Below, in pieces: positions 7,330 through 13,581 of a DNA stretch of 21,891 nt. The DNA is from Nanobdellota archaeon (GTDB taxonomy: Archaea > Nanobdellota > Nanobdellia > Pacearchaeales > GW2011-AR1). Numbering within the stretch: position 1 is the first letter of the stretch; each line of letters starts with the position of its first letter. The notes beneath the pieces were generated by a model. The model made no database searches. It worked only from the letters and a program-made list of their open reading frames with translations, and had not been told where the DNA came from. The DNA lies in NCBI GenBank assembly GCA_023397215.1, contig JAEWUG010000013.1, positions 1-21,891 of the forward strand, given 5' to 3'. Both the position numbers and the translations under genes were made by a program.

Positions 7330-8355
7330 TTAAGAAAAAAAATTATCAATTAAATCTTGTTTTTTAAATTCTTTTAAATCAGAATATTTTTGTCCAATAC
7401 CTAAATAAAATATAGGTTTTTGAGTAACATGAGAAACTGAAATCGCAGCCCCTCCTTTTGAATCCACATCAGCTTTAGATAATATAATCCCATCTATTCC
7501 TACAGCATCATTAAAATCCTTTGCTTGTCTTGTAGCATCATTTCCAGTAATAGACTCTCCTAAAAATATCTTCAAATTAGGTTTATTTACTCTAGCAATT
7601 TTTTCAATTTCTTTCATTAAAGAATCACGATTATTCATTCTACCAGCAGTATCAATTAAAACAACATCAATTTTGTGTTTACGAGCATAATTAATAGCAT
7701 CATAACCCACAGAAGCAGGATCACTTCCATAGTCTTTTTTTATTAAAGGAACATTTAACTTATCTGCATGAAATTGTAATTGTTCAATTGAAGCTGCTCT
7801 AAAAGTATCAGCAGCAGCAAAACAAACACTTAATTTATTTTTTAAAAGTAAATAAGCTAATTTAGATAAAGTAGTTGTTTTACCACACCCATTAATACCA
7901 ACAAACAAGATAACATAAGGCTTATCTGATTTTTTAATTAATTCAATTAAATTATCAAATTCAATTAAAATCTCATTTAAGACTTCTTTTAAAATTTTTT
8001 CTAAATTTACTTTTTTATTCTCTCCAACTATTCTTTGTTTTAGTAAATCTTTAATTTTTAAAACAACTTCATATGAAACATTATTCTCTAATAATATTAA
8101 TTCTAATTCTTCAAAGAGTTCTTCAAATTTATCATCACTTAAACCATTTTTTAATTTAGGTTGTTTTTTTTCAGATTTTTCTTCTGTTTTTGTTTGTTTT
8201 TTATTTACTGTTTCCTTCTTTTCTTTAGCTTTTTTTTCCCCTTTTTCTATTTTTATTTCTTTTTCAATAATTCCAGAACTAATATCTTCACTTTCATTTT
8301 CTGCTTTTTTTAACCAATTTTTAAGCTTATCCTTAAATGAATTAAACATAACCAT
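7330..8355 (-). CDS. ftsY: Signal recognition particle receptor FtsY
   Basis: FtsY docks the SRP-ribosome complex at the membrane by forming a GTPase heterodimer with SRP54, whose gene starts this window. The 341-residue protein has a lysine/glutamate-rich N-terminal A region (about 15-68), the helical N domain (70-140) and the G domain with GINGCGKTTT (G1, 153-162), DTFRAA (184-189), DTAGR (235-239), SKAD (G4, 293-296) and the closing GIGQKYSDL. The start is either ATG 8355 or ATG 8349, two codons in (MVM-F); the shared TATA element at 8371-8379 fits 8349 better at 26 bases. No SRP RNA gene was found nearby. Confidence 0.96.
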   Translation of the reverse strand: MVMFNSFKDKLKNWLKKAENESEDISSGIIEKEIKIEKGEKKAKEKKETVNKKQTKTEEKSEKKQPKLKNGLSDDKFEELFEELELILLENNVSYEVVLKIKDLLKQRIVGENKKVNLEKILKEVLNEILIEFDNLIELIKKSDKPYVILFVGINGCGKTTTLSKLAYLLLKNKLSVCFAAADTFRAASIEQLQFHADKLNVPLIKKDYGSDPASVGYDAINYARKHKIDVVLIDTAGRMNNRDSLMKEIEKIARVNKPNLKIFLGESITGNDATRQAKDFNDAVGIDGIILSKADVDSKGGAAISVSHVTQKPIFYLGIGQKYSDLKEFKKQDLIDNFFS

Positions 8356-8370
8356 TAAAATACAAGAGAC

Positions 8371-8379
8371 TTTAAAAAT
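8371..8379. promoter_or_regulatory. Bidirectional TATA element between ftsY and GINS
   Basis: The sequence tttaaaaat is near-symmetric. Its centre (about 8375) is 25 bases before the GINS ATG at 8400 on the plus strand and 26 bases before ftsY ATG 8349 on the minus strand. A single TBP site may therefore serve both leaderless genes. Confidence 0.5.
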
Positions 8380-8399
8380 TCTTTTAAGTTATTTAAATT

Positions 8400-8963
8400 A
8401 TGATTACCTTTAACATTTTATATGAAGCATTAAGAAAAGAAAAATATAGTGATAATTTACAATTATTACCTAAAAAGTTTTTACAAGAGTCTCAAGAATA
8501 TTTTAATGAAAAAAAAGAATTTCTTAACAAAGAAAGTGATATTTTTAGTGAACTCTCAATTAAAACAAAAAAAAAGTTAGAGAATGCATATGCAAGTTTA
8601 ACAGATTTATTAAGACTTAGAAAAAAGAAAATATTAAATTTGGCATTTATTGCAAGTGAAGTAGGAATAAGTAAAAAAGATTTTGAAAATATGTTAACTT
8701 TTGAAAAAGATTTATTTCAATCAATAGTTAAAGCATTAGAAAAAGCACAAAAAGATAAAGAATCAGAAATGAATCAAACAAATAACAATAATCAATTAAA
8801 ACATAGATTAATCAGATTTATAGAAGATGTTCCAGAATTTTTAGATTTTGAAGGAGAAGAAATAGGACCTTTTGAAAAAGGAGAAATTGCTAATTTAGAG
8901 CAAGAAATAACTGAATTTTTAATAAAAGATAAAAAAGCAGAGTTAATTGATGAAGAATATTAA
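8400..8963 (+). CDS. gins51: GINS complex subunit, Gins51 (Gins15) type
   Basis: GINS joins the MCM helicase and the Cdc45/RecJ-like partner in the archaeal replisome. The 187-residue protein has a helical A domain first (about 1-122) and, after a short Asn-rich linker (QTNNNNQ), the small B domain (about 137-187) with the recognisable stretch DVPEFLDFEGEEIGPFEKGE and a following leucine-rich helix. The A-then-B order identifies the Gins51 subunit; the Gins23 subunit would have B first and is not seen in the window, so the complex may be a homotetramer. The GINS-associated nuclease gene lies about 600 bases downstream on the same strand. Confidence 0.88.
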   Translation: MITFNILYEALRKEKYSDNLQLLPKKFLQESQEYFNEKKEFLNKESDIFSELSIKTKKKLENAYASLTDLLRLRKKKILNLAFIASEVGISKKDFENMLTFEKDLFQSIVKALEKAQKDKESEMNQTNNNNQLKHRLIRFIEDVPEFLDFEGEEIGPFEKGEIANLEQEITEFLIKDKKAELIDEEY

Positions 8964-8970
8964 CACAAGT

Positions 8971-8980
8971 CTTAAAAATA
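8971..8980 (+). promoter_or_regulatory. TATA box of tRNA-Gln
   Basis: cttaaaaata is centred about 29 bases before the tRNA 5' end, the same distance as in the tRNA-Trp gene. A second AT-rich stretch at 8991-9000 is too close to be the TATA box. Confidence 0.45.
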
Positions 8981-9004
8981 CAAATTTCTTATTTTTATTA
9001 ACAC

Positions 9005-9077
9005 AGTCCCGTAGTCTAGTGGTCAAGGATGCAGGGTTTTGGTCCCTGTGACCCAGGTTCGAATCCTGGCGGGGCTA
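9005..9077 (+). tRNA. trnQ: tRNA-Gln (anticodon TTG)
   Basis: A 73-base cloverleaf: acceptor stem AGTCCCG/CGGGGCT with a U-G pair, discriminator A, anticodon stem CAGGG/CCCTG around the loop TTTTGGT (anticodon UUG, reading CAA and, by wobble, CAG), and T-arm CCAGG-TTCGAAT-CCTGG. CCA is not encoded. In Archaea this tRNA is usually charged with Glu and then amidated by GatDE; no amidotransferase gene is in the window. Confidence 0.96.
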
Positions 9078-9114
9078 TTTCTTAAAAGAATGAATGATTA
9101 AGAAAGCTAACCAA

Positions 9115-9126
9115 ATATTTATAAAT
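9115..9126 (+). promoter_or_regulatory. TATA box of the uS15 gene
   Basis: The sequence atatttataaat is centred about 26 bases before the uS15 ATG at 9147, supporting a leaderless transcript and the short start. Confidence 0.65.
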
Positions 9127-9146
9127 GTAATTTTGGAATAAAGATT

Positions 9147-9509
9147 ATGGAACAATTAGAAAAACCTACATGGGTAAAAATGTCTGAAGAAGAATTAAAA
9201 AAGATTATACTAGAACTATCAGATAAATATTCTCCCAGTCAAATAGGGATTATATTAAGAGATCAATATGCAATTCCCACAGTAAAAATATTTGGAAAGA
9301 AATTACAAGCTTATTTAAAAGAATTAAATATTGAAATAAATGAAGATTTAGAAAATGCAACAAAAAAAGTCGAAAATTTAAAAGAACACTTTAAGAATAA
9401 TGTAACAGATAAAAAAGCAAAACATAAATTACAAAGAGCTCAAGCAAGATTAAATATTACTAAAAAATATTATAATATTTCTACACGAGACAAAAAGAAA
9501 AAGAATTAA
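9147..9509 (+). CDS. rps15: 30S ribosomal protein S15 (uS15), short N-terminus
   Basis: uS15 binds the central domain of 16S rRNA. The core motifs of the archaeal/eukaryotic form are clear: KPTWVKMSEEELKKII (6-21), SPSQIGIILRDQYAIPTVK (30-48) and the long C-terminal helices ending in a basic tail (RDKKKKN). At 120 residues it is about 25-30 shorter than typical archaeal uS15 because the basic N-terminal extension beginning MARMHSRRRG is missing. The short start is supported by a TATA box 26 bases before the ATG, and no upstream in-frame start with the missing sequence is present. The downstream nuclease gene has its own TATA element. Confidence 0.94.
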   Translation: MEQLEKPTWVKMSEEELKKIILELSDKYSPSQIGIILRDQYAIPTVKIFGKKLQAYLKELNIEINEDLENATKKVENLKEHFKNNVTDKKAKHKLQRAQARLNITKKYYNISTRDKKKKN

Positions 9510-9528
9510 CTATTATAAAGATTACACA

Positions 9529-9540
9529 AATATTTTTAAG
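9529..9540 (+). promoter_or_regulatory. TATA box of the DHH nuclease gene
   Basis: The sequence aatatttttaag is centred about 26 bases before the ATG at 9562. Confidence 0.5.
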
Positions 9541-9561
9541 CAATTGAAGATTTTTTATTAA

Positions 9562-10914
9562 ATGTTAATAGAGGTTGAGAATTTTACAAGAGAATTTTTA
9601 GAAAAGAGTAAGAATAAATCAATAAGAATTATTTCTCATTATGATACAGATGGTATAACTTCAGCAGCAATCTTAGCAAAAACATTTCAAAGGTTGGATT
9701 TAAAATTCAGTATTAATATTGTTAAAGGATTAGATGAAGAGATAATAAAAAAGGAATTAAATAGAAATAAAAAAGAAATATTAATTTTTTCAGATTTAGC
9801 TTCAAATTCACTTAATTATTTTGAGGATTCAGAAAACCCTATTTTTATATTAGATCACCATGAAATAAAAAAAGAAGAAATAAATAAGCCAAACTTAAAA
9901 ATATTAAATCCACACTTAACAACAGAACCAGAAAATAATAATTGTACTGGTGCAGGAGTTTGTTATTTATTCTCAAAACAAATAAATGCAAAAAATAAAG
10001 ATTTAGCAAAAATTGCAATAATTGGTTTAATAGGGGATAGACAAGAAAATAACTTATCAAAAATAAACCAACAAATAATTAATGATTGTGAAGAATTAAA
10101 TACAAAAAAAGGAATAATCCTTTATCCAGCAACAAGACCTTTAAGAAGAACATTAGAATATTCTACTTCTCCTTATATTCCAGGAGTTACAGGAAATCAA
10201 CAAGGTGTAACAGAATTATTAAGAGAAACAGGAATTGATTATGAGAAATCATTATTGGATTTAAATAACCAAGAAATGTCAAACTTAATAACAGGAATTT
10301 TACTTAGAAGAACAAAGAAAAATAATTCTGATGAAATTTTAGGAAATTTATATATTCTGAAATTTTTTAATACACAAGAAGATGTAAGAGAAATTTCAAC
10401 ATTGATAAATGCTTGTTCAAGATTAGGATTTTCAGATATAGCTTTATCTTATTGTTTAGAAAATAAAAGTGCAAAGAATCAAGCATTAGATATTTATACA
10501 AAATATAAACAAGAATTAGTTTCTGGACTAAAAGTTGCAGAAAAAATGGAAAAAATTAGTGGAAAAAACTTTGTAATATTAAATGCAAAAGATCAAATTA
10601 AAGATGCAATAATTGGAACAATTTGTTCTATGCTTTCAAGTTCATCAATTTACAAAGAAGGCACAATTCTTATAGGAATGGCATATAATGAAAATAAAAT
10701 CAAAGTTTCAGCAAGGATTGCAGGAAGACAAGGAAGAAACCTAAAAGAATTAATGGAACAAACAATAATAGAATTTAAAAAAGAAAATCCAAATTCACTT
10801 GCAGAAGTAGGCGGACATAATATGGCTGCAGGTTGCTTAATAGAAAAAGAAAATGAAAAAACATTCTTAGAAAAACTAAAAAAGAATTTGGAAATTGAAA
10901 TAATAAGAGTATAA
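9562..10914 (+). CDS. DHH-family RecJ-like exonuclease (GINS-associated nuclease, GAN)
   Basis: Archaeal RecJ-like proteins bind GINS, stimulate the replicative helicase assembly and degrade single-stranded DNA 5' to 3'; they are homologous to Cdc45. The 450-residue product contains all DHH motifs: SHYDTDG (25-31), Asp78 in FSDLAS, DHH at 98-100, Asp159 in IGLIGDRQ, and the C-terminal DHHA1 motif GGHNMAAG (417-424). These residues suggest an active, metal-dependent nuclease rather than a dead Cdc45. Length fits archaeal GAN. The GINS gene lies upstream with only tRNA-Gln and uS15 between, which supports the assignment. It starts at an ATG with its own TATA element. Confidence 0.93.
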   Translation: MLIEVENFTREFLEKSKNKSIRIISHYDTDGITSAAILAKTFQRLDLKFSINIVKGLDEEIIKKELNRNKKEILIFSDLASNSLNYFEDSENPIFILDHHEIKKEEINKPNLKILNPHLTTEPENNNCTGAGVCYLFSKQINAKNKDLAKIAIIGLIGDRQENNLSKINQQIINDCEELNTKKGIILYPATRPLRRTLEYSTSPYIPGVTGNQQGVTELLRETGIDYEKSLLDLNNQEMSNLITGILLRRTKKNNSDEILGNLYILKFFNTQEDVREISTLINACSRLGFSDIALSYCLENKSAKNQALDIYTKYKQELVSGLKVAEKMEKISGKNFVILNAKDQIKDAIIGTICSMLSSSSIYKEGTILIGMAYNENKIKVSARIAGRQGRNLKELMEQTIIEFKKENPNSLAEVGGHNMAAGCLIEKENEKTFLEKLKKNLEIEIIRV

Positions 10915-10922
10915 ACACAAAG

Positions 10923-10931
10923 CTTTTAAAC
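10923..10931 (+). promoter_or_regulatory. TATA box of the eS27 gene
   Basis: cttttaaac is centred about 25 bases before the eS27 ATG at 10952. Confidence 0.55.
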
Positions 10932-10951
10932 AAAATAATCTAAAAAATTCT

Positions 10952-11131
10952 ATGACAACAAGAGAAAAAGCAAAATTTGTAAAGATTAGGTGTGCTAAAT
11001 GTAAAAACACACAAATAATTTACGGTAGAGCTAGTACAAAAGTAAAATGTTTAGAATGTGGCGGAATAGTTGCAATACCAAGTGGTGGAAATGCAAAAAT
11101 AAGAGCAAGAGTTGAAGAAGTTTTACAATAA
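10952..11131 (+). CDS. rps27e: 30S ribosomal protein S27e (eS27), 59 aa
   Basis: This short gene encodes the zinc-ribbon protein eS27 of the small ribosomal subunit. The 59-residue product has the zinc knuckles CAKC (14-17) and CLEC (33-36), the FVKIRC start of the ribbon, the TKVKC strand, and the typical C-terminal IPSGGNAKIRARV. Length matches archaeal eS27. A TATA element 25 bases upstream supports the start. Its stop is one base before the ATG of the next small gene, so those two are coupled. In many archaea eS27 is followed by the aIF2-alpha gene; that is not so here. Confidence 0.95.
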   Translation: MTTREKAKFVKIRCAKCKNTQIIYGRASTKVKCLECGGIVAIPSGGNAKIRARVEEVLQ

Positions 11132-11132
11132 A

Positions 11133-11303
11133 ATGATAAATTCATCAATTATAACAGGAATTATTTGTATTATTACATCAATTATCTTATTCTTAACTAA
11201 AATACCTTATACATATTCAATAATATTCTTATTATTTGGAATAATTTTAATTCTTAATTCAAAAAATGAAAATAAAATAGAAGAAAGAAAAGATTTAAAA
11301 TAA
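11133..11303 (+). CDS. Small two-helix membrane protein, 56 aa
   Basis: The product is a 56-residue protein with two hydrophobic segments (about 5-22 and 28-43) joined by a short KIPYTY turn and ending in a charged tail NENKIEERKDLK, so both ends probably face the cytoplasm. No family is recognised. I chose ATG 11133 over the in-frame TTG 11112 because the latter would overlap the eS27 gene and adds a polar extension; with ATG 11133 the gene starts one base after the eS27 stop, as in the other operons here. Its real translation is inferred from position and the clean membrane pattern. Confidence 0.65.
   Translation: MINSSIITGIICIITSIILFLTKIPYTYSIIFLLFGIILILNSKNENKIEERKDLK
11293..11300 (+). 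promoter_or_regulatory. Possible TATA box of the YbjQ-family gene
   Basis: atttaaaa lies inside the last codons of the preceding small gene and is centred about 26 bases before the ATG at 11323. Confidence 0.45.
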
Positions 11304-11322
11304 ATTAAATATTAAAAGAACT

Positions 11323-11646
11323 ATGAAAGAAATAATTCTCTCAACAACACAAGAAATACCTAATAAAAAAATAAAAGAAATTTTAGGTGTTGTAAAAGGA
11401 AATACAATCAGAGTAAGAAATATAGGTGTAGATTTTGCAGCAGGACTAAAAAATTTAATAGGTGGAGAAGTTAAAACATATACTCAAATGACAACACAAG
11501 CAAGAGAAGAAGCATATAATCGAATGATAAATGAAGCATTAAAATTAAATGCAGATGCAATTGTTGGAGTTAGATTTTCAACATCAGTAGTTATGCAAGG
11601 AGCTTCAGAAATGTTAGCTTATGGAACTGCAGTTAAATTAAAATAA
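11323..11646 (+). CDS. YbjQ/UPF0145-family protein
   Basis: This 107-residue cytoplasmic protein matches the YbjQ (UPF0145, 'putative heavy-metal-binding') family along its full length: a first strand ILSTTQEIPN, the pair VKGNTIRVRNIGVDFAAGLKN and the glycine turn IGGEVKTYTQM, the helix REEAYNRMINEALKLNADA, and the final strands IVGVRFSTS and AYGTAVKLK. Family members form ring-shaped pentamers; their biochemical role is not established. The gene ends 9 bases inside the convergent 93-aa gene. A TATA-like element 26 bases upstream suggests its own leaderless transcript, although the preceding small gene ends only 19 bases away. Confidence 0.9.
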   Translation: MKEIILSTTQEIPNKKIKEILGVVKGNTIRVRNIGVDFAAGLKNLIGGEVKTYTQMTTQAREEAYNRMINEALKLNADAIVGVRFSTSVVMQGASEMLAYGTAVKLK

Positions 11647-11919
11647 TTTTTTATAACATCCACCTTTAATTTTACCCCAATTTTCAGGTTTATATTGTAT
11701 ATCTAAAAGTTTAAGATCAATTTTTGCAAGATGACACAAATCTAAGAATAAATCTTCAGGTAACAATCTTCTTTGGGAATAATAATTTTTCAAAGAAGAA
11801 ACAGAACATTTAATACCAAATTGTAATAAAGAACTAATAGAAGGACAATTTAAATTATTTTTACATTTTTCTAAAAAAAATCTTTGGCCATTTTTTTGAT
11901 TAAAAAAAACTCTATTCAT
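11638..11919 (-). CDS. Short protein with possible helix-turn-helix domain, 93 aa
   Basis: The middle of this 93-residue protein (about 27-75, SISSLLQFGIKCSVSSLKNY, then YSQRRLLPEDLFLDLCHLA) has the layout of an XRE-like helix-turn-helix: a short helix, a polar helix with Ser-Ser-Leu-Lys, the RR-x-L-P turn and a closing helix. It is followed by PENWGKIKGG, a motif I associate, from memory only, with DNA-binding domains in archaeal hypothetical and homing-endonuclease-like proteins. No nuclease motif is present, so it is either a small regulator or a stand-alone remnant. A TATA box 27 bases upstream supports expression. It overlaps the convergent YbjQ gene by 9 bases. Confidence 0.6.
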   Translation of the reverse strand: MNRVFFNQKNGQRFFLEKCKNNLNCPSISSLLQFGIKCSVSSLKNYYSQRRLLPEDLFLDLCHLAKIDLKLLDIQYKPENWGKIKGGCYKKLF

Positions 11920-11942
11920 AATAACAAATAAAATAAAATCTA

Positions 11943-11952
11943 TTTATATTTA
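11943..11952 (-). promoter_or_regulatory. TATA box of the 93-aa protein
   Basis: The minus strand reads AAATATAAAT, centred about 27 bases before the ATG at 11919. It lies back to back with the eL42 promoter in the same 88-base intergenic region. Confidence 0.55.
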
Positions 11953-11977
11953 ACTGCGACACCAATGAAATACAAAT

Positions 11978-11988
11978 GTTTAAAAACC
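11978..11988 (+). promoter_or_regulatory. TATA box of the eL42-eS1-ndk operon
   Basis: tgtttaaaaac is centred about 25 bases before the eL42 ATG at 12008. No other promoter-like element was seen before the downstream genes, so this probably drives all four. Confidence 0.55.
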
Positions 11989-12007
11989 TCAAATTAAAAG
12001 ATATATT

Positions 12008-12310
12008 ATGAAAAAACCAAAAACAACAAAAAGATATTGTCCTTATTGTAAAAAAAGAACTACTCAAAAATTAAAAGAACCAAGCAAAGGAAAAGCAAGT
12101 TCTTTAAAACGAGGAGGAAAAGTAAGAATCAGATTACGGGGTCTTTGGAGAGGGGTTGGAAACAAAGGAAGATATAGTCGTATGAAGAACCAACAAAAAG
12201 GAAAAAGAAAGACAACTAAAAAAACAAATATTATGTATACTTGTACTGTTTGTAAAAAATCAAAATATCAAAAACAAGGAAAAAGGACAGGTAAATTATT
12301 AATTGAATAA
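12008..12310 (+). CDS. rpl44e: 50S ribosomal protein L44e (eL42)
   Basis: eL42 lies near the E site of the large subunit. The 100-residue product shows the family zinc ribbon, with CPYC (11-14) near the start and CTVC (79-82) near the end, very basic segments between, and the MYTCTVCKKSK strand. Length is normal for an archaeal eL42. The first gene of a tight operon: the eS1 ATG follows its stop after one base. The start is supported by a TATA element 25 bases upstream. Confidence 0.95.
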   Translation: MKKPKTTKRYCPYCKKRTTQKLKEPSKGKASSLKRGGKVRIRLRGLWRGVGNKGRYSRMKNQQKGKRKTTKKTNIMYTCTVCKKSKYQKQGKRTGKLLIE

Positions 12311-12311
12311 A

Positions 12312-12932
12312 ATGGCAGAAAAGAAAAAGTTTATGGATGTTCAAGCACCTTTATTAAATAAAAATATAGAAGTTTTGGGAACACCTGCAGAATTAAAAAA
12401 TAAAACAATAAAATTAGATTTAACAAGAAAGTTAAAAGGAAAAGGATTAAATGTAACTTTTCAAATAATTGATTCTAATAATAATTTATTTGCTGTTCCT
12501 AAAAAAATGGAATTAAATAGTTCTTATATTAGAAAAATAATGAGAAAAAGAGTAGATTATGTAGAAGACTCATTTATTACAAATTGTAAAGATGTATCTA
12601 TTATTATAAAACCTTTTTTAATTACAAGGAAAAAAGTTTCAAGAGCAGTAAGAAGAAAATTAAGAGAAGTTACAAAAGAATTTTTAATAGAATATGTTAA
12701 AGAAAAAAATTATGTTGATGTTTGTCAAGATTTATTTAATTCACAACTTCAAAAACAAATGTTACCTAAATTAAAAAAAGTATACCCATTAGCATTTTGT
12801 GATTTAAGAATTTTAGAAACAAAAAAAATTAATGAACTAACTTTTTTAGGATTAGAAGTTAATGAAGATGAAGATGACGAAGGTGAAGATTATATCAAAA
12901 TTAAAGATGAAGATGACGAAGGTGAAGAATAA
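12312..12932 (+). CDS. rps3ae: 30S ribosomal protein S3Ae (eS1), with duplicated acidic tail
   Basis: eS1 lies at the small-subunit platform near the mRNA exit. The 206-residue protein has the family's KKFMDVQAP start, the beta core (ELKNKTIKLDLTRKL), RKIMRKRVDYVEDSF, TRKKVSRAVRRKLREVTKEF and the LPKLKKVYPLAFCDLRILE segment. The end is a strongly acidic tail containing the same octapeptide, DEDDEGED/DEDDEGEE, twice, encoded by a 25-base direct repeat. The start is ATG 12312, one base after the eL42 stop; the TTG at 12303 would overlap that gene. The last A of the stop codon is the first base of the next gene's ATG. Confidence 0.94.
   Translation: MAEKKKFMDVQAPLLNKNIEVLGTPAELKNKTIKLDLTRKLKGKGLNVTFQIIDSNNNLFAVPKKMELNSSYIRKIMRKRVDYVEDSFITNCKDVSIIIKPFLITRKKVSRAVRRKLREVTKEFLIEYVKEKNYVDVCQDLFNSQLQKQMLPKLKKVYPLAFCDLRILETKKINELTFLGLEVNEDEDDEGEDYIKIKDEDDEGEE
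12865..12889 (+). repeat. Direct repeat, copy 1, in eS1 acidic tail
   Basis: The 25-base unit (aagatgaagatgacgaaggt followed by gaaga, shared exactly with 12904-12928) repeats with a period of 39 bases, or 13 codons. It looks like a recent in-frame tandem duplication that lengthened the acidic tail. Confidence 0.9.
12904..12928 (+). repeat. Direct repeat, copy 2, in eS1 acidic tail
   Basis: Second identical copy of the 25-base unit at 12865-12889. The GGTGA at 12921-12925 inside this copy lies 6 bases before the ATG at 12932 and resembles an archaeal Shine-Dalgarno site for the next gene. Confidence 0.9.
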
Positions 12933-13081
12933 TGCCTAGTAAAAATAAACCAAAAAGATTTGATAGAAAAAGAAAATTTGAAGTAGCAAGAAGAAGAAAA
13001 AGAAAAAATTTATTATTAAAGGGTTCTAAAAGGTCTAGAAAAAAAAGACCAAAAAATAAAAAAATACAACAAGAAGAATAA
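12932..13081 (+). CDS. Very basic small protein, 49 aa, unknown
   Basis: The gene lies between eS1 and ndk, overlapping the eS1 stop by one base (TAATG) and ending 2 bases before the ndk ATG. The 49-residue product has 24 lysines or arginines (14 K, 10 R), with runs RKRKFEVARRRKRK and KRSRKKRPKNKK, and ends in QQEE. Composition and position suggest a ribosome- or nucleic-acid-associated protein. It does not match eL39, eL41, eL24 or eS30 in ways I can see. The operon position, the possible GGTGA site 6 bases upstream and the filling of the whole gap make it likely a real gene. The opposite-strand reading frame here is a low-complexity shadow. Confidence 0.72.
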   Translation: MPSKNKPKRFDRKRKFEVARRRKRKNLLLKGSKRSRKKRPKNKKIQQEE

Positions 13082-13083
13082 AA

Positions 13084-13581
13084 ATGGTAATTCAACAAAC
13101 ATTTGTTTTAATAAAACCTGACGGAGTAGCTAGAGGATTAATTGGAGAAATAATAAAAAGATTTGAACAAAGAGGATTTAAAATTGTTGCCTTAAAATTA
13201 GTTCAAGTAAATAAAGATTTTGCAAAGATGCATTATAATGAAGAAATAGAAAAAAGAAGAGGAAAACAAGTAAGAGAAGCACTATTAGATTATGTAACTT
13301 CAGGTCCTGTTGTTGCAATGGTTGTTGAAGGAGTTGATGCTATTGAAAATGTTAGAAAGTTAGTTGGTTCTACTGAATCAAAATCAAGTTTACCTGGAAC
13401 AATTAGAGGAGATTATTCACATGTTAGTTTTGACTATGCTGACCAAAATCATTTACCTGTAAGAAATGTTGTTCATGCTTCTTCAGACAAAACAGATGCA
13501 ATAAATGAAATATCTTTATGGTTCTCTATTGATGAATTCTTTAGTTATAGATTATCTAGCGAAGAATATTTATATAATTAA
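13084..13581 (+). CDS. ndk: Nucleoside diphosphate kinase
   Basis: NDK transfers the gamma phosphate of ATP to nucleoside diphosphates through a phosphohistidine. The 165-residue protein has the family start TFVLIKPDGVARGLIGEII (6-24), GPVVAMVVEG (74-83), the GTIRGDY loop (105-111) and the active-site His131 in NVVHASSD. It is about 15 residues longer than a minimal NDK: an insertion of about 10 residues before the active-site histidine (SHVSFDYADQNHLPV) and a longer C-terminus. I believe similar longer forms occur in other archaea. It is the last gene of the operon and starts 2 bases after the basic protein, and its stop overlaps the rad50 stop by 4 bases on the opposite strand. Confidence 0.97.
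   Translation: MVIQQTFVLIKPDGVARGLIGEIIKRFEQRGFKIVALKLVQVNKDFAKMHYNEEIEKRRGKQVREALLDYVTSGPVVAMVVEGVDAIENVRKLVGSTESKSSLPGTIRGDYSHVSFDYADQNHLPVRNVVHASSDKTDAINEISLWFSIDEFFSYRLSSEEYLYN

Noticed and set aside
9845..10060. Minus-strand 71-codon frame opposite the DHH nuclease
   Set aside because: It is antisense to conserved DHH motifs, with a Leu/Phe/Tyr-rich product and no promoter.
12901..13098. Minus-strand frame of 65 codons opposite the basic small protein
   Set aside because: Its Leu/Phe-rich sequence is the mirror of the Lys/Arg codons on the plus strand, where the frame fits exactly between eS1 and ndk.
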